From assembly GCF_000327385.1 (NCBI RefSeq), contig NW_008710662.1:454782-518781 (forward strand): a stretch of DNA of 64,000 nt, given 5' to 3'. Position numbers and translations under genes: made by a program. Shown piece after piece: positions 43,161 through 57,059 of this stretch; the stretch's first letter is position 1; each line of letters begins with the position of its first letter. The notes beneath the pieces were generated by a model, which ran no database searches, was not told the origin of the DNA, and was given only the letters and a program-made list of their open reading frames with translations. Origin of the DNA: Lottia gigantea. Taxonomy: Eukaryota; Mollusca; Gastropoda; Lottiidae.

Positions 43161-44588
43161 TTTTTTAATCTTACGAAAAAGCCAATCTTTTCTTTTAAAA
43201 TGTCCAAAGTCTTCATTTCTGAACCACTTATCACAGACTGCGGTTTACGATATCTTTTACATCAAAAGGGGATATACGGTTATATTTCTAATGTAATTCT
43301 ATAAGCTTGTCTAGTCAATTAATTTGACTTGACTTGACTGACCTGGTTATGGACACATCTGACGTACAAAATGTGACATTTTTTTAGTGCGAACAAAATT
43401 GAAATTATGCACACGTAATAGCCAACCATAATCTTACAACATACCCGTTCCGAAAAAAGGCTAAGTGGTTAAACGAGCTGTCTTCTTTAACTAGTGCCAG
43501 TAGAGTCATGCTATTGGTGCGAGTAAAATGATATCAAATACAGTACACATTATCAGTTATAGAGCCTCATGGAAAGGCATGTTGAATTGACAATAATATG
43601 TGACAAAGACACATCTAGATACCTGTATATTGGAGCTTGAATTCAACATGAAATGATTTAAACTTGGGACTTTTTCTGCCTTTCTGACAAACCCGTTCTG
43701 TCATTAACAAGCTTTTCTGCTTTAAAAGTCAAAGTCTAATACTGAGTGCAATTGGCTTATTATGGATGTAGTACAATACATTGCTTCGAGCCTTACTGAA
43801 TGGCGACTTCGATGACACTATTGAGATCTGCTTAGAACGCAAGATTCTGATTCTCAATCTATTAAATGTGAAAGAAAAGCCTTCTACATTTTAAACTAAA
43901 GAGCGATTGCTTTATTATATGTGATAAATTGTCATTCTCTTTCAATGTTTAAATGACAAACTGAAGCCAGAACTTTGCAGATATTGTCATTTACCACAGA
44001 GGAGAATCCCTACTAGCTTCCAGTTTGTCAGAAGGGTGTCAAAATGCAACGGATTTCCTTTTTGGAATTTTTGACAGTCTTGAAAGGTTTAAAGCTCGGT
44101 TCGGATTCTGGTATATTTTTACACCACGTAATAAAATCTGGTGTATCTGATGTAATGCACATAAATTTAAGATTTGCAAACTGAAGAAGAAGACTTTGAT
44201 TTTCCCATAGTAAATTTTCCGTTCATGTAACATATCACAATAATCAGTGTATGAAGTGCATGCTCGGGCTTGTTCTGTCTATGAGGATTTCCTAGATAAA
44301 AATCGAGTATTAACTTTGAAATTGCTGAAACAAGGCTATACCAACCTCATGTCATGTAGGAAATTTTATGGTCTTAACTCCTTGATAAATACAATATATC
44401 TGTTTCTGGCATGAATTGATCTGGTAGTATCTCATGATTTACAATTACCATTATGATAGTGGCGGGTGTCGCGCGCTAAGCAGACCAAAGATCTTTTCGA
44501 AACACCTGATGGTACTTCTCTTTACGTTCGATGTTACCATACTTTTGACGTGATTTTGATAACGGAATTGTCTTGTTCGTACGGATTT
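43161..44588. other. AT-rich spacer
   Basis: A box A-like motif (GGCTAAGTGGTTAAA, near 43462) has no box B and is probably chance or a decayed SINE. Nothing else is supported. Confidence 0.5.
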
Positions 44589-44945
44589 TTATACGCCCAC
44601 ACATTAATGTGGGCGTATCTAGTCGTCGCCCCTGTCTATCTGTCTGTCTGTCCACAATTGTTTGTAGAAACGATAGAGAACTGGTTTCTTGATGGATTTT
44701 GACGAAACATAGTGTGAGTGTTTGTAATCACTCAAGGATGAACCCTATTGAAAATCAGACGAAACGAAAAATATTTACTATGAGTTATTGCCCTTGTTCT
44801 TAAATTGTTTGTGGACACGATAGAGAGCTGGTTTCTTGATATATTTTGACGACACCTGGTGTGAGTGTTTGTAATCACCCAAGGATAAACCCTATATAGC
44901 CGTCGCCCCTGTCTGTGTGTCCGTCCGTCTGCCTGTCCGTAAATA
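44589..44945 (+). mobile_element. TGGGCGTAT-family element, 5' part
   Basis: Strong palindrome TACGCCCACA...TGTGGGCGTA, then GTCGCCCCTGTCTATC and TGTCTG iterations, two units of about 150 bp sharing CGATAGAGA.CTGGTTTCTT, and a second GTCGCCCCTGTCTG block. No 3' terminus is present here. Confidence 0.65.
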
Positions 44946-47119
44946 TATAACTGTCTTAACACAAAGATTTGCCACTTGCTGCCACTCAAAAGATTTAATT
45001 CTGTATAGATTAAATGAAACTTGACATGTTTAATTAATCCCACTTGAATAAAAAAAAAGCTGTGGACAAAACCCATGAAATGTGAAAATTTCACTCTCAG
45101 AAACGTTCATTTACTGATGACTCTTGTCAACCTCCCGGACAAATTAGCTGCCATTACAAATGTGGACGTATTACGATGGCATCGCTATTTTTTTGATGTG
45201 AATTTAGATCAATCAGTGCTGAATGAAAGATTGATAAAGTTACACTTAACTGTCAAGATTGATAACAAATAATAGGTCTTTTATTTCTTTAATATAACTT
45301 TACATTTACCAGATCACATATTAACCTGAAAATCTAACTCCACTTTTTATCATGTGGAATGATTTTAAAATAGTTGAAGTGTTATGATAAACAACCTGTA
45401 AAATATATCAACGATAATTTGGCACGTAACGTCTTAAACAGTCAACTGGGCGTGATGTTAAGGGATAAACTGTTTAAAAGCGATTTGACTCGTGTTAAAA
45501 TAAACTGTTGTGCTATCAAAATAACCCGTTGTCAATTGCTTTATCAGATGCATACAAGTAGGGCGGTAAATTATTCATTAAATAAAGGATTATGAACGAA
45601 CTAAAAAAACATTCGATCAAACAGTGAGGGGTATCGTTTTCAAATCGAGCTTGGAAACCATCTTGCACCTATCTATTTTGCAAAAAAAGTAAAAAACTAA
45701 ATGAAATGAAGTAGACATGAATTGAGTCCAATAGTATTTCCCGATCATCAAAGTGGAAAATGACAAAACAGGTGCAGCCAAAGTGTCATGCCAGCTTGTA
45801 ATGGTTTGTTCAATTTATGGTACTTGTGAAGCTTCTCTCCATTTTCTGGATTCAAAGACTGAAATGTTTTAATATCTTCAAGAAATATGTCTTGTATTCG
45901 ACCATTGATCACATGAGTCTCGATGATTTCAAAGTCAAGAGAAGTTTTTATTGGCCGAGGAATTAATAGTTGACCAAACAGATCCATCGAAACAAGACAA
46001 AAGGCAATATTTGCTGATGGAACAGGCACATTCTAATCGTACAACGTTCTCGTTTTGTTGTAACATCATTGATTAAAACCTCGTCACTTCTTTCTCAATT
46101 TGGATCAAAATCATCAGATGAACAACGCAACCCGACGTGCTGGCATGTATCTATGAAAATTCAATTTAAACTCTTTCAGCGAGATATTCAGCAAAACATT
46201 TGTCATAATGGCGTATAAGAACTTGCATACCAATAGGTGTCAATCGATGCAGGATTAATGAAATAAATTCTAATATTGCTTAAGATAAAGAACTTGTTGT
46301 TCAAGTATAATAATATACTTTAATAGAAGTTTTATTGACAGTATCAATAAGGTTTAAAAACTATACGTTTAGTCTTACAAGTAGGTACTTGAATGAAGGA
46401 TACGGATTGATTTAAAAGACTGGTGCCGACTTCAAGAAAACGGCAATTATGACTACGTTTTGTCTCGGCATGGTCTATAGAATATTAATTTTGATTCAGA
46501 CTGTACAGCCAATTTTCTTTTTACGCCAATGTCATACACTAGTCCGTGTTAAATTATCTTCATTGGCTTATACTAATTTAAGATTTATTTTATTGGCCTT
46601 TCTTCACCGAGAAATTCAGGACTCGAATATGGTCAAGATTGTCCTAGGGTTTATGTCGAAACGTGCAGGGAGAGTTTGCCCTTTTTCGGAACGACATATG
46701 CCACCCCGCGATATCTATTATCAGAAATAACATTCTTTCAGAGAGTATATAGTCAATAATACTTCAGTGGGTATATAACTTAATTCGTTACGTGATCCCA
46801 CGAGTGAATTAGTATACAGGTGTATAAAGATTATCAGTTAACAAGACAAGATGTTTATCTCTTCAGATAAATAAACCATACATGTTATAACATAATATTT
46901 GATATTCTTCCAAAGTATAGCAATTAGTAAAATGGAAAAATTATGTTTTTATCAGACGAATAACCTAGCATAACGTTTATTAAAGCTTAATTTTACTGTA
47001 ACCCCTTGTCGTATACTAGGACGGTTAAGCGTTTATATTTTTGTGGATGATAACAAATTGAATGCAAGAATACGATATTTATATAACAGCCTAATAACCT
47101 TACTTGTAGCCTTACTATG
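44946..47119. other. AT-rich intergenic sequence
   Basis: Apart from one weak minus-strand exon candidate (45748-46034) I see no gene or repeat that I can support. Confidence 0.45.
45748..46034 (-). CDS. Weak candidate host exon
   Basis: A minus-strand frame of about 94 codons reads VPSANIAFCLVSMDLFGQLL, then a charged stretch with IETHVINGRIQDIFLEDIKT and LNPENGEKLHKYHK. The composition is more protein-like than neighbouring frames, and an acceptor-like GATTAG precedes it near 46034. No family is recognised and no good donor was found. Confidence 0.22.
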
Positions 47120-47395
47120 CAGACATAATGCAGCCATGCAGTGTACAATGGGAATTTTTGCCAGAACAGCAGCATAAGGCTACATTTTTTAGTCGAGGAG
47201 CATTAGCGTGCACACCTATAGTACACGCGCCTCGGCTTATTGTCCCATTCGAACGACTTTTTCCATGTCAGGCCCTCTTACCTGCATCACTGACAGGTGG
47301 AAACCGAGTTGAAAAATCCGAGGGTATTATCTAGGCCTACGCCGGAATTGAACACTGGACCTTCAGGTTAGCGTGCAAGCGTCTAAATCTCTGAG
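47120..47395 (+). repeat. GTTTTACGTCC-family repeat, 5' truncated
   Basis: Begins within the ATGCAGTG...CAATGGGAATTTTTGCCAG region and retains CTTATTGTCCCATTCGAACG and TTACCTGCATCACTGACAGG. It continues about 100 bp beyond the reference end with GCCGGAATTGAACACTGGAC, a tRNA-like box B phrase. Confidence 0.65.
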
Positions 47396-47784
47396 CATAA
47401 AAAGCCTGAACATTATAATAAGAATATTTGGCGTTAAAAGACCTTGTAAAAATAATGATGTTGGCCAAGTTGAGTGGATTTCCAGTTTTCTTTTCATTTC
47501 TTTATGTCTGAATAAATAAAGTATTGTTTTTCTAGCAAAAAGTAGGTGTTTGTTTCGATTGCTTTAGGCTTTATATTGTAAGATTTCTGTCTGCTATGAG
47601 ATCAATCTAACATTCCATTAATGATGTATGGGCGATATTTAACATCCTTATTCCATGACACAATGATTGAAAAGTGGAACTTGTTAATTTGAATTTGATG
47701 ACGAGGGGAAGTAGAGGTCTCAAAAATAAGGCTACAATTACTGAAGTAATCTTTACATGAAAATGGTATTAAATTGAAATGATT

Positions 47785-47965
47785 AGCTCCAGATTTGAGT
47801 AATTAAGACGGGCAACGGAATGCAGTATACAGTAGAAACTTTGCAGGATTTTTTTCTTTTTTCGATTTCCAAAAGATAGGTGATTTTTAAAGAGCATAGC
47901 ATTTAGCATAGTGGGTTACGATTTATTGTTTGATTATCAAGCATTGGGTCTGAAGAAAATATTGG
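47785..47965 (+). repeat. Decayed GTTTTACGTCC-family fragment
   Basis: AAGACGGGCAACGGAATGCA, TTTGCAGGA and TTTCGATTTCCAAAA keep the family order; the rest is eroded. Confidence 0.5.
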
Positions 47966-48109
47966 CAACCTTCGTTGACACTGATATTGCCAGTTTTCTA
48001 CTTAAAAACTTTTAACTCTACTGATAATGTTCATAATTGTTCCCAGAACCCAAAAGAGTTGTATGTCTTTAAGAGTCCCTTTTAAGATGATTTGAAAATT
48101 CATTATTAA

Positions 48110-48185
48110 GCCACTGAAGACTTTGTTATCATTTTTGACAGCTGATAGTGGGCGTATGTTACCTTGCCTCGCAAGCTATCTTTCA
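48110..48185 (+). mobile_element. Solo 3' end of TGGGCGTAT-family element
   Basis: CACTGAAGACTTTGTTATCA, TGACAGCTGATAGTGGGCGT and CTTGCCTCGCAAG match the last 75 bp of the elements at 14247 and 42541. Confidence 0.7.
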
Positions 48186-48454
48186 ATATGTCTCATTATT
48201 ACAGCCAGTAGCGCCTAAGCACACATTCTCTTTCAAATTGTGTTTGTTCGTTTGAAAATACAGACAGGATAAACTAATACGATACTAGACAAACACTGAT
48301 GAATTGTAAATACATAGCAAATAGTCAACCTGAATCCCTGGCTGACAAACACAGACATAATCAGGTGAAGCCATTAAGAAACATATAAGATCTTGTTGGA
48401 TCGTTAAGGAAGTAATCATTCAATGTGTGAAGTAACACACTCTTGGTAAAAAAA

Positions 48455-48675
48455 AATGAATACAGTTTTACGTCCTATTGTTCTGTACCTTTCAGCAAAT
48501 GAAGACGGGCAACGCCATGAAGTGCGCATTGTCAGGACAGCGGCTTAGGCCTACTGTTTTTCTATTTCCAACTGTCAAGGGATCTTGGACCTGCACAGCC
48601 TGTAGGGCGCGGTGAATGTCCCATCCGGACGACAAGACACTTTTTTCAAGTTATACCCTCCGACCTGCATCAATT
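48455..48675 (+). repeat. GTTTTACGTCC-family repeat
   Basis: AGTTTTACGTCCTATTGTTC, GAAGACGGGCAACGCCATGA, CAGGACAGCGGCTTAGGCC and AATGTCCCATCCGGACGACA are in family order, with some internal loss. Confidence 0.7.
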
Positions 48676-49441
48676 CGAAATTTGATCTAGATGGAAAGTT
48701 TCATGGGTGGTTTGGGGTAATAGATTCGAATAACTTGAAGGAAATGTTTATGCTACAAATTGTTTTATCGTAATGGCAATTTGGATGTCTCATTGACAAA
48801 CGACAATTCATTTTCAAGGTGGTTCATACAATTTGTAGGTAGCAAACAAATTCTTAGTACAGAAAACCCTAAAATCCCTTTAGGATTCACTGGTAAATTT
48901 GCTATTGCATCATTTACCAAGATTACTTTTGGCTTTTGGTACTTCTTACGAATGACTTATTTTTGTTTTTGAAATCTCAGATAGTTAGCGTGACATGTTG
49001 CCTAGACTAGATAAGTCAGCAATGATTGATGGTTAATCTAATCACTTTGAAGTGGGATATGCACCATGACAAATATTGCCTTTGATCTACAAATAATGTT
49101 TATTACAAGGCGAAACCAAAAAAGCCATTCCAAGCTGTGAGTTCAGGACCAACGTCTATAATAAATCTTGCAGGGTTTCCAACTTCAAACGAGTCATAAG
49201 GTCTATGCTGAATAATATTCCATAAAACTATGAAATGTCTGGCATGCTCTGCTCAGTGTTAATAATTGGTCAAGGTTTTGAAAATCGTCGTTGTGAACTG
49301 TGTCTTAAACTTCGGACAGTGAAAAGAATATCACATTATTTGGTAAATACTCGCTGAAGAGTTCGTCGGACAGAGTAATACCAATATAATTAACGGTCTG
49401 TAATCTCTCAAAAGATTCCAATGATAAAACGTTATATAATA

Positions 49442-49567
49442 TAAAAAAGGAAATTGGTTGTGTTTTATTAGACATTGCCCCCCTTCTCAGTAGAAAACCT
49501 TCATAATTACTTTTATACCACAGAATCAACATGTCTTTAAATTGGTCTTTGAATTAAACCTGCTGTC
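49442..49567 (+). repeat. ~125-bp direct repeat, partner of 41740-41862
   Basis: Same motif order as the 41.7-kb copy, with a handful of differences. Confidence 0.8.
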
Positions 49568-51049
49568 CAGCAAATGATAGACAAGATAATGAACCTTCCT
49601 CATTTCAGTTAACTACACTAGAGTTTAGTTCGACACCATCTATCAGTTAAAATTATTCTATCATTTTGTTCCATGTCAATTGTAGATATCAGTCAATTAC
49701 AAGTGATTTTATCATCTCTGATCTGAACTAATATTCAGAAGTAAAATGATAGTAACAACTCCTATATTTTATAGAAATTGGCATAGAAAAAGATAGTAAA
49801 GAACTTAAAAAGTTGAATAAACCATCAAACTATATATCTGCTCAAACTAGAAATTTTGAGATTCAGCCAAAAAGATTATACGAAACTAAAATGCTGAATA
49901 AAGTATAGTTTTTATAATGAAATACTGAAATTCAAGTACGGATAAAACTGGTCCAGAAGTAACAAAGCAAATTTACAGATTCAGCAATTCGTTAAAGTAC
50001 GTCGGAGAAATATAATGAAAAATGAGTCAAATGAAAAAAAGTTACAGCTAATAAAAAGAAATAAAATTTGAGAAGCCGGTTTAGTTAATAAATACTCGAA
50101 TATTTTTTGTAGTAATCCAATTGAACATTTAAGATTTTTAAACGTTACACTTGATGCTTCGAGATATTGCATGCTTTAAACTCCTGTTATGAAAGAATAA
50201 TATCAAAATTGATGTACAGACATCATACAATGAGCGTGCAAAGCTCATACGTACAATTTGTAACTGATATGGATGCCCTCCCACTCACCCCACCAAATGT
50301 AAGGCGTGCCCGGCTTTGCCTTCCAACTCGCATAAGGAAATAATTTTGTAGCTCTTGCCCGACTCTCCCGTCTAATAATTCAAAGAAACGCCAGTGCGAA
50401 CACGGTTCACAATCACTTATTAGATTATGAATAACTCCAATATTAACAGTGTATTAATATTTTTTATTAAGTTGCGAATTTTTGTATCTGATTTAATGTG
50501 AATATGGAATAAATACAGCCCACCACTGCACTATAAGATATAAAGAATATCTGAAACGACCTAAATAATCTATTTATATGTAATTATAGTCTTATGTTCT
50601 GACACATTTCTTATCGTAGACAATTTACTAGAATATATTGTATACAACCAACGGGCTTTCCACCACAAAGACGTTTAATTCAGAACTTAAATTTGTCCAT
50701 CAAATGTAATAAACGTTATTTTACACAATTATTACATAAATCGAAACTTGTAATAGGAATCTAACACAATTAGGCAATCAAGCAAAAGTTATTTTTTCGA
50801 CTCAGTTGAAATGCAGTTTTTATATAGAAGTTAAAAGAGAGGGTTAATTTTATTTCATTACTAGCAATATCATATCCAGATTACCAAAGTAGATTTTCTC
50901 TTATGTTCATCCGATCATCGACCCGGAATAGCCCAGAGCTAAATTTAAGATTAAAGATACCTTTATCTAAAAAGGTAAAACTAGTCAAATTATTGTCAAG
51001 AATAATCATTTGTAATAGTGTAATTGCTGAAACTTTGTGAAAAGGATTT

Positions 51050-51175
51050 GCCTTATCATACGAAATATAAGAAAAAAAACACTAAATGCTATGAACTTTT
51101 CATATGAGGAAGTATAACAAGGTATCAGGTGTCTAGAAGAGTAAGCATACCATCTGGCACCACACCCGCCATTGC
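51050..51175 (+). repeat. Dispersed repeat, copy B (pair of 2830-2970)
   Basis: Carries GAACTTTTCATATGAGGAAG and AGGTGTCTAGAAGAGTAAGC, parallel to the copy near 2.88 kb. Confidence 0.5.
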
Positions 51176-51978
51176 TGTTCAATATTAAAATGAAACCCAA
51201 ATCTAAAATATGTTGACGGGTATGGGAGTGTTTTTAATGAACAGGGGGAAATATGTTCTTTGTTTGGTGTGCTTTGATTTTTCAAACCGTCTTTTTTACA
51301 TGGCAATTTATTAGTATAGCAACAATGAAGGAAGAACTTCGATTTTTTATCGAATATCTGTCCATTAGAAAAAAGTTATTTTTGTCATTAGCGCTAATGA
51401 TTAAAACAGAATGCACACACGACAAAAATTCTAATTTCGTCTTTAAATCAAGGAAAAAAGTGCATTTGTGAAGACATGAAATAAAAGAAAATATCAAACA
51501 GTGTTAATAAAAAGACAAACATAATGAAAAATCAATAAAGTTAATTATCGATTTTGAAATTTGTTTTTAATTATGTGGCTTACAATTTGTGTGTTTTTTA
51601 CGTGATCAGAATGTTCCTTTTATATTCCATTTGTTCATTTGTATATTTTTTACATAGACATTTGTTTATGGTTTGACATATTTTTCAATAACTTACATGC
51701 ACACAACGCCTGTTTGTTGTTCATACTATTCATATGGATACCTGGCTACTACGTTCATAGTCGTTATCTTCGGGTCTTAAATATATATAAATAGCCTTTC
51801 AGAAAATCGCGTAATAATTATTCACTGTCGAGTTATAATTTGACTTCGATGATACGGAATTAACTCCGATTTCATAGAAAGGAAAATCATTTCAAATGGT
51901 CCAGATTTACTCACTTAATTTCTTTCGACAATTCCCTGAAGAATTTGTGATATAAAGTCATATCTTTGTAAGTCCTAC

Positions 51979-52235
51979 AAACAAACTTTTAATACGATAT
52001 TGGTACGTAGTAATTAATATAGTGTTATATCTACCAATATATTTAATAAGATTACTCTTAATGGAAGAGTGGGTAGAATACATTTACTGAAAGTGCTTCG
52101 TGGTTTCAGTTCCCAATGGATCCTGATATTACCAGACTGGTTATTACGGAAGAGATTCAATGAATGCTTCCAGATTGCATGATAGTCTTGTGCAATTCAG
52201 CATAGCATTGATAAGATATCTATCGTCTCTCGAGA
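51979..52235 (-). repeat. ~250-bp repeat, inverted partner of 36136-36386
   Basis: Reverse complement of the 36-kb copy from ACAAACTTTTAATA through ATCTATCGTC. Very similar. Confidence 0.85.
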
Positions 52236-54009
52236 ATGGTTCAAACTTGTAGTTTTTTAAAAAAATATAAGGCTCCACAAAAATCATGTTGTCGGTTTAA
52301 ATTATGTCAAATCTAATATAAAACTTACAGAGGCGGTCTGACTTTATTTTAAGTATGTTGTAGGTGCTCATATTAATGAAAAATATAGACTTTGTAGTGT
52401 TGGAAAACCGCAGCACCTATTAAAGCCAAAATAAAACTCCCAAAAATCGTCAAATCGTATATTTAAAATAAAGTCTGCTAGGGATGCTTAAGGTTTCAGC
52501 TAGAAATATCAAGCCTTTATTAGACCCGACACTAAAACTAATTAATGATGCTTAGTTAACAATTAGTACACTCGGTTTTTTAATTTACCCCTTTAAAACA
52601 AATTCAGGTTGAGCAACTAGACACATAATATTATGTTGCATGTTTTAGAAATATTAATTCACGACATTTTTGAAAAATTTTCTAACGTAACATTTTGATT
52701 ATTTTTGGTAAGTGGATTTTGATTGGTTATACATATCATGATCCGTTATTTAAATTGTTACTCACGTGGGTCGTGAATAAAACATGCTTTAGAATTGGTT
52801 AACCAGCCATGTAATAAATATGTCAAGTCCTAAAATTAGATCAGACTGAAGTTGAGTTTGAAATTGATGGTATCTTTAAGTTGTTTATTATATAGACAAT
52901 GCTATAGTGTGTGTGTTTCTTTTGCTCATTAGTGATCATTGAATGTTAAAGGGCCCTCACACCATAGCGTATGTTGAAAACTGTGTTTAAATGGTTTTTG
53001 TACACGCACCAAACGCAACATTCTTGTCAATTTGTGAGCCTATGCAACCTATGGTTTGCGAGTAGGTTACATGTGATAAAAGCCTAGCCGATACGGTAAT
53101 TTCTTCAGGTTCATACAGACCACAGCTATCACCAGTCACATATGGCTACGAAAAAAATGGTGGTCATAAGATCCAATCATAATGCTGATAAGTTTTGTAT
53201 GTGCGCACCAAGAACGCAGGGGATCGTACAGACACGCAGAATAACATGTTCAATAATTATTTGCGAATGTCTGGGATCAATGTCTACCCTACCGTTTTTA
53301 TTGACTTTGCAGCTTAGTATAAGTTCTTTTTATTATGAATTATACTGTATCAGAAATATTTTCTATCGTTTAGAATAGACTGTCTTTAATGAATGTGATT
53401 TAAATCTTGAAATTCAAATAGCCAAAATGCCGTGCTAAAATAACATAGATAGGGTTGAATTCTATCTTAAAAGTCCTTGTAATACATTTTCCAAGTGCAA
53501 ATCTCAGCGGCGTCCGTTACATTCCATGCGCTTTACATCGGCATACATGTAATGGAAAAATTTTATTTTTGAAGATAAGGTATATGACAGTTCTTAATTA
53601 AATATGATAAAAAGATAATTATGATTCATTTAACTTATTCAACAACTATCTTCCCTTATTACCGCCATTGTTCAAAACCCTGAAAGACCCATTAATAAAC
53701 ATTACAGTCACTGATGACATCCATTAGCCATCAATGTTGCTGATGTTAAGTTATAAAAAATTTGTCTTATTACCAAATGATGCCAAACTAGATATTGAAA
53801 TTAATCGACTTATTTCAGACCACAAAGGCGACGCAAACGAGCCTCTAGTCGGCGTTTTTATGACTTATTAATTATCAGTTGCTAATTTATATGTGATCTG
53901 TATTTCATGTCATTAATATAGTATCACGCCTCATCTTTCTTCCGTGTCTGGAGCAATACAAAACGAATTGAAATAATTTGTCCTTCTTTCCTAATGCAAT
54001 TGGTCTCAT
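52236..54009. other. AT-rich spacer with repeat fragments
   Basis: A GGGCCCTCACACCATAGCG stretch near 52948 resembles one terminus of the GTCACACC MITE family. The inverted partner of 32404-32500 lies at 53645-53735. A 78-codon frame (53142-53378) shows nothing recognisable. Confidence 0.45.
53645..53735 (-). repeat. ~90-bp repeat, inverted partner of 32404-32500
   Basis: Reverse complement of the 32.4-kb copy. Confidence 0.8.
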
Positions 54010-54424
54010 AGCCCCGTCACACCGGACTGCGACCATGTGCGATCTTACGGCGACATAAAATATACTAGGTCGCGGTCAAACGTGAGGAAAACTTACAGAA
54101 AAGGATCAAACTTAAAAATAGTCGACCTCATACCGCGAGTTATGCGACCATATCTCGTTCTAACGTTTTTGTAGTGTCTTTGCTTAAGGAACAAGTCTTG
54201 TCTAACGACCTTCTCAATCCCATGGCGTTTTCAACGCGTTCCAGAGCAGATCGTCGAATCTTGGCGTTTATTTTTAACAAGTCCAAAATAAACGCCTTGA
54301 CTCGGCGAATAGTGGCAACAATTGCACGGTCCTCACGCTTGCAGTGACTTTAACACGCTCTTAGCCAATTTTCCGTCACAGTAGCAGCGCAATAAGAACG
54401 CTTTTCTGGTGTGACAGGGCCATA
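54010..54424 (+). mobile_element. GTCACACC MITE
   Basis: Ends TAGCCCCGTCACACCGGACT and, at the other side, GGTGTGACAGGGCCATA form imperfect TIRs. Inside are several CGACC/GCGACC motifs and no transposase. A reverse, diverged relative lies at 7618-7872. Confidence 0.6.
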
Positions 54425-54464
54425 TTGGAATGTAGTACGACTCGGCTGCAGTTTTGGCTATTAA

Positions 54465-54640
54465 TTATGGGAAACGCAATGCACTGTGCAGTAGCAAAAT
54501 ATTTGCCGGATCATTAGCCTTTTCTTTTTCTATTCCATCTCGTCTTTTTACTTCTTATCAACCCAATCGAGGTTCATCCCTGGTTGGGAAAACACTTTTA
54601 AAATTCCGATGGTATCATCCCGACCTGTGCCGCGATTGAT
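54465..54640 (+). repeat. Decayed GTTTTACGTCC-family fragment
   Basis: GGGAAACGCAATGCACTGTG, TTTGCCGGATCATTAGCC and TTTTTCTATTCCA follow the family order; the 3' half is unrecognisable. Confidence 0.4.
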
Positions 54641-57059
54641 TTCACTAACCTCGAGGTAGTACTCTACTGTACTCTACTACTACTACTTTAGCTGTCGAAA
54701 ACCGTGGGGAAGGTTACAGTTAAAACATTCAAGATAACAATATTATTAGTATTACTGTCAATTCCTTATATAATATGCATGCCGTGGATTGCGTGATATG
54801 CGGACTTGCAGAAATGGTTTCCGAAATGGTAATATCAGCCGATGAGCTGCTTCATGTGTATCACAAGGTTAAGTGAATCTTTATTGTCAAGAGACCAAAA
54901 AGAAAACTATTTTAAAATATGGAAACTCTTACTTGGCCTGTTGGATATCTCTTGGGAAATATATGTAAATAATCATGGTAATGCCAGCAAACCCAATTTT
55001 TAATGCGTCGTTATCATTAAATAGTGACAAATTTATAGTCGGTATGATAAGAATATATTCCAGCTAGTTTATTTCATGTTAACGAAATAAAGTGTGAAGA
55101 AAAATGATTGCCGATTAGTATTTGACAGTTATAGTATCTTGCAGACCAATTAGTAACCTACTAATAATACCATATCTCACGAGTGTTAGGTCTCCACCCT
55201 AAACTAATTTACGATATTACAGTATTAGTAGTTCAGTAACATTGGAACAAGCTGTAAATTACTATGTTAAGGAACTAGTACAGTACTACATAATATAAAA
55301 TATAACAATATACCACCGTATAAAACTACGATTTCAACTAATATCCATTTTATCTCGATTGTGCACATCTTCAATCAGTCACTATTTTCATTTCCTAACT
55401 TAATAAGTTCATTTTGTAGTAATGGTGGTGTTGATAAAATATTGTATCTCCCTAAAATCAGCTTTAAGTTGGGTGTTGAATAATCGTATGTAGAGAAATA
55501 TATCGTATCTCGATTCAACTAATATGACTAAACATCGTATCTCCTATCGTGATTCCTATTGTTTTTTTCAATTCCATGGAACTAAATTCAGCAAATATGC
55601 ATTTCTTTTCGTTGTTGATGTGTCAAATATGGGATCAATAAGAGAAAAACTGACAAAAAAAGTTTTTTTTTCTCCTGAAAACCTTTCAATTCTGAGATAC
55701 GAGGTTATTGAAGCGCAACGACGATATATTTGTGCCTGGTGTTATAGATGAAACTCTCTCATAGAAGAATTGGTCAAGGTCACAAGAAGACAAAATATTT
55801 CTTTTACATCAATTATCAATTTGAGTAGTAAAGATTGAATTGAAAATGTTCTTCGCTGCGTGCAAATACAAATTACAAGAATGTAATTTGTGGAAAGACT
55901 GAAATTATACAATGATTACAGATAATACAAAAAATCTAAAACACATTGTGCAATTGTTTCAGAGAGTTAATGGAATGGGGTCCAATTTGCCATGGACAAG
56001 AAAATTATTTACATTTTTATTTCCTTTAATAACAATAACCAAATGTTGTTAATTACAAACCAATGGACTATAAAAGGAAAAGAATGTTATTCCAATCTTT
56101 TTTTACTTTAACCAGCATCAGATACCGGTACATATAAATATGATATACCTAACAGGTATATTAAAACTTTAAAGTTTCGGTAAATTATTACACCGAGCAA
56201 AAAAATAAAAAGTTATTTTAAGTGATACTTATGTTTTCTCACTGATATGAAATAAAATATGAGATGTTGCTTTAAACTTAATATGAAAGTGAAATTTAAT
56301 TATCTCAAAGAAATAAAAACGAATGGATGTTTACGGCCTTTCTGCACCTTATAGTCTAATGAAGACGCTTATCTTAAAGAGAAACATGAAAATCGGTGAT
56401 GTTGTATCGCAATTGTGCGTCCATCCTTCGTACTTTGCATTAGCGTGGCGCTCTTAATAACCGTTTAGAGCTGTTCCCAGAAATAAAACTACATCGCTCT
56501 ATAGACAACTTTTAATGTACTTTTTCATCGGGCTAATTGAAAACAAATGTTTTATTTTCTTTTTATGTATTCGATTCTGTGATGCAATTATTGTTAAATT
56601 ATTGTTTGGAATAGAAGAAAATAAGGCCATTATATAGGTTATTGAGTAAAATTAGTTCATTTCAATTCTTCGTCTTAATTTTCTCTCAATTAAATTGTGT
56701 TTAAGATGTACTAATTAGTTTTATAGAAGACGAAAACAATACATTCCTTGTCAAATATTATGTAATGTAATTTACTGAAATTTACCAATTAACATCCACG
56801 AAAACAAACATCCTTGGGTATTGATCGTGGAAGATTTTTAAAAGGGAAGCTATAAATATGTACATTCAATACTTAAGATACACACAGCGCTGACACAATA
56901 CAGTACACCAACATCCCAAACGTACTTATGGAGCAGTGTAGTGTTTACCGATAAAGAAACATTTGATTTGGTGTTTATTGAAACAATAGTATCCAAATGA
57001 CTAGTACACTCTATTGTACTTGGGTACTTGTCAATTCCCGTCCCAAAAGCGATTCCATA
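54641..57059. other. AT-rich intergenic sequence
   Basis: A short remnant around 56315-56365 (TTTACGGCCTTTCTGCACCT) may be another GTTTTACGTCC-family piece. No gene is supported. Confidence 0.5.

Larger units (their letters stand above)
48676..51978. other. AT-rich intergenic sequence
   Basis: Holds the second members of two repeat pairs (49442-49567 and 51050-51175). A slightly GC-richer patch near 50270-50400 has no readable frame. No gene is supported. Confidence 0.5.

Noticed and set aside
43455-43535. Possible tRNA with box A-like GGCTAAGTGGTTAAA
   Set aside because: No box B and no pairing acceptor stem.
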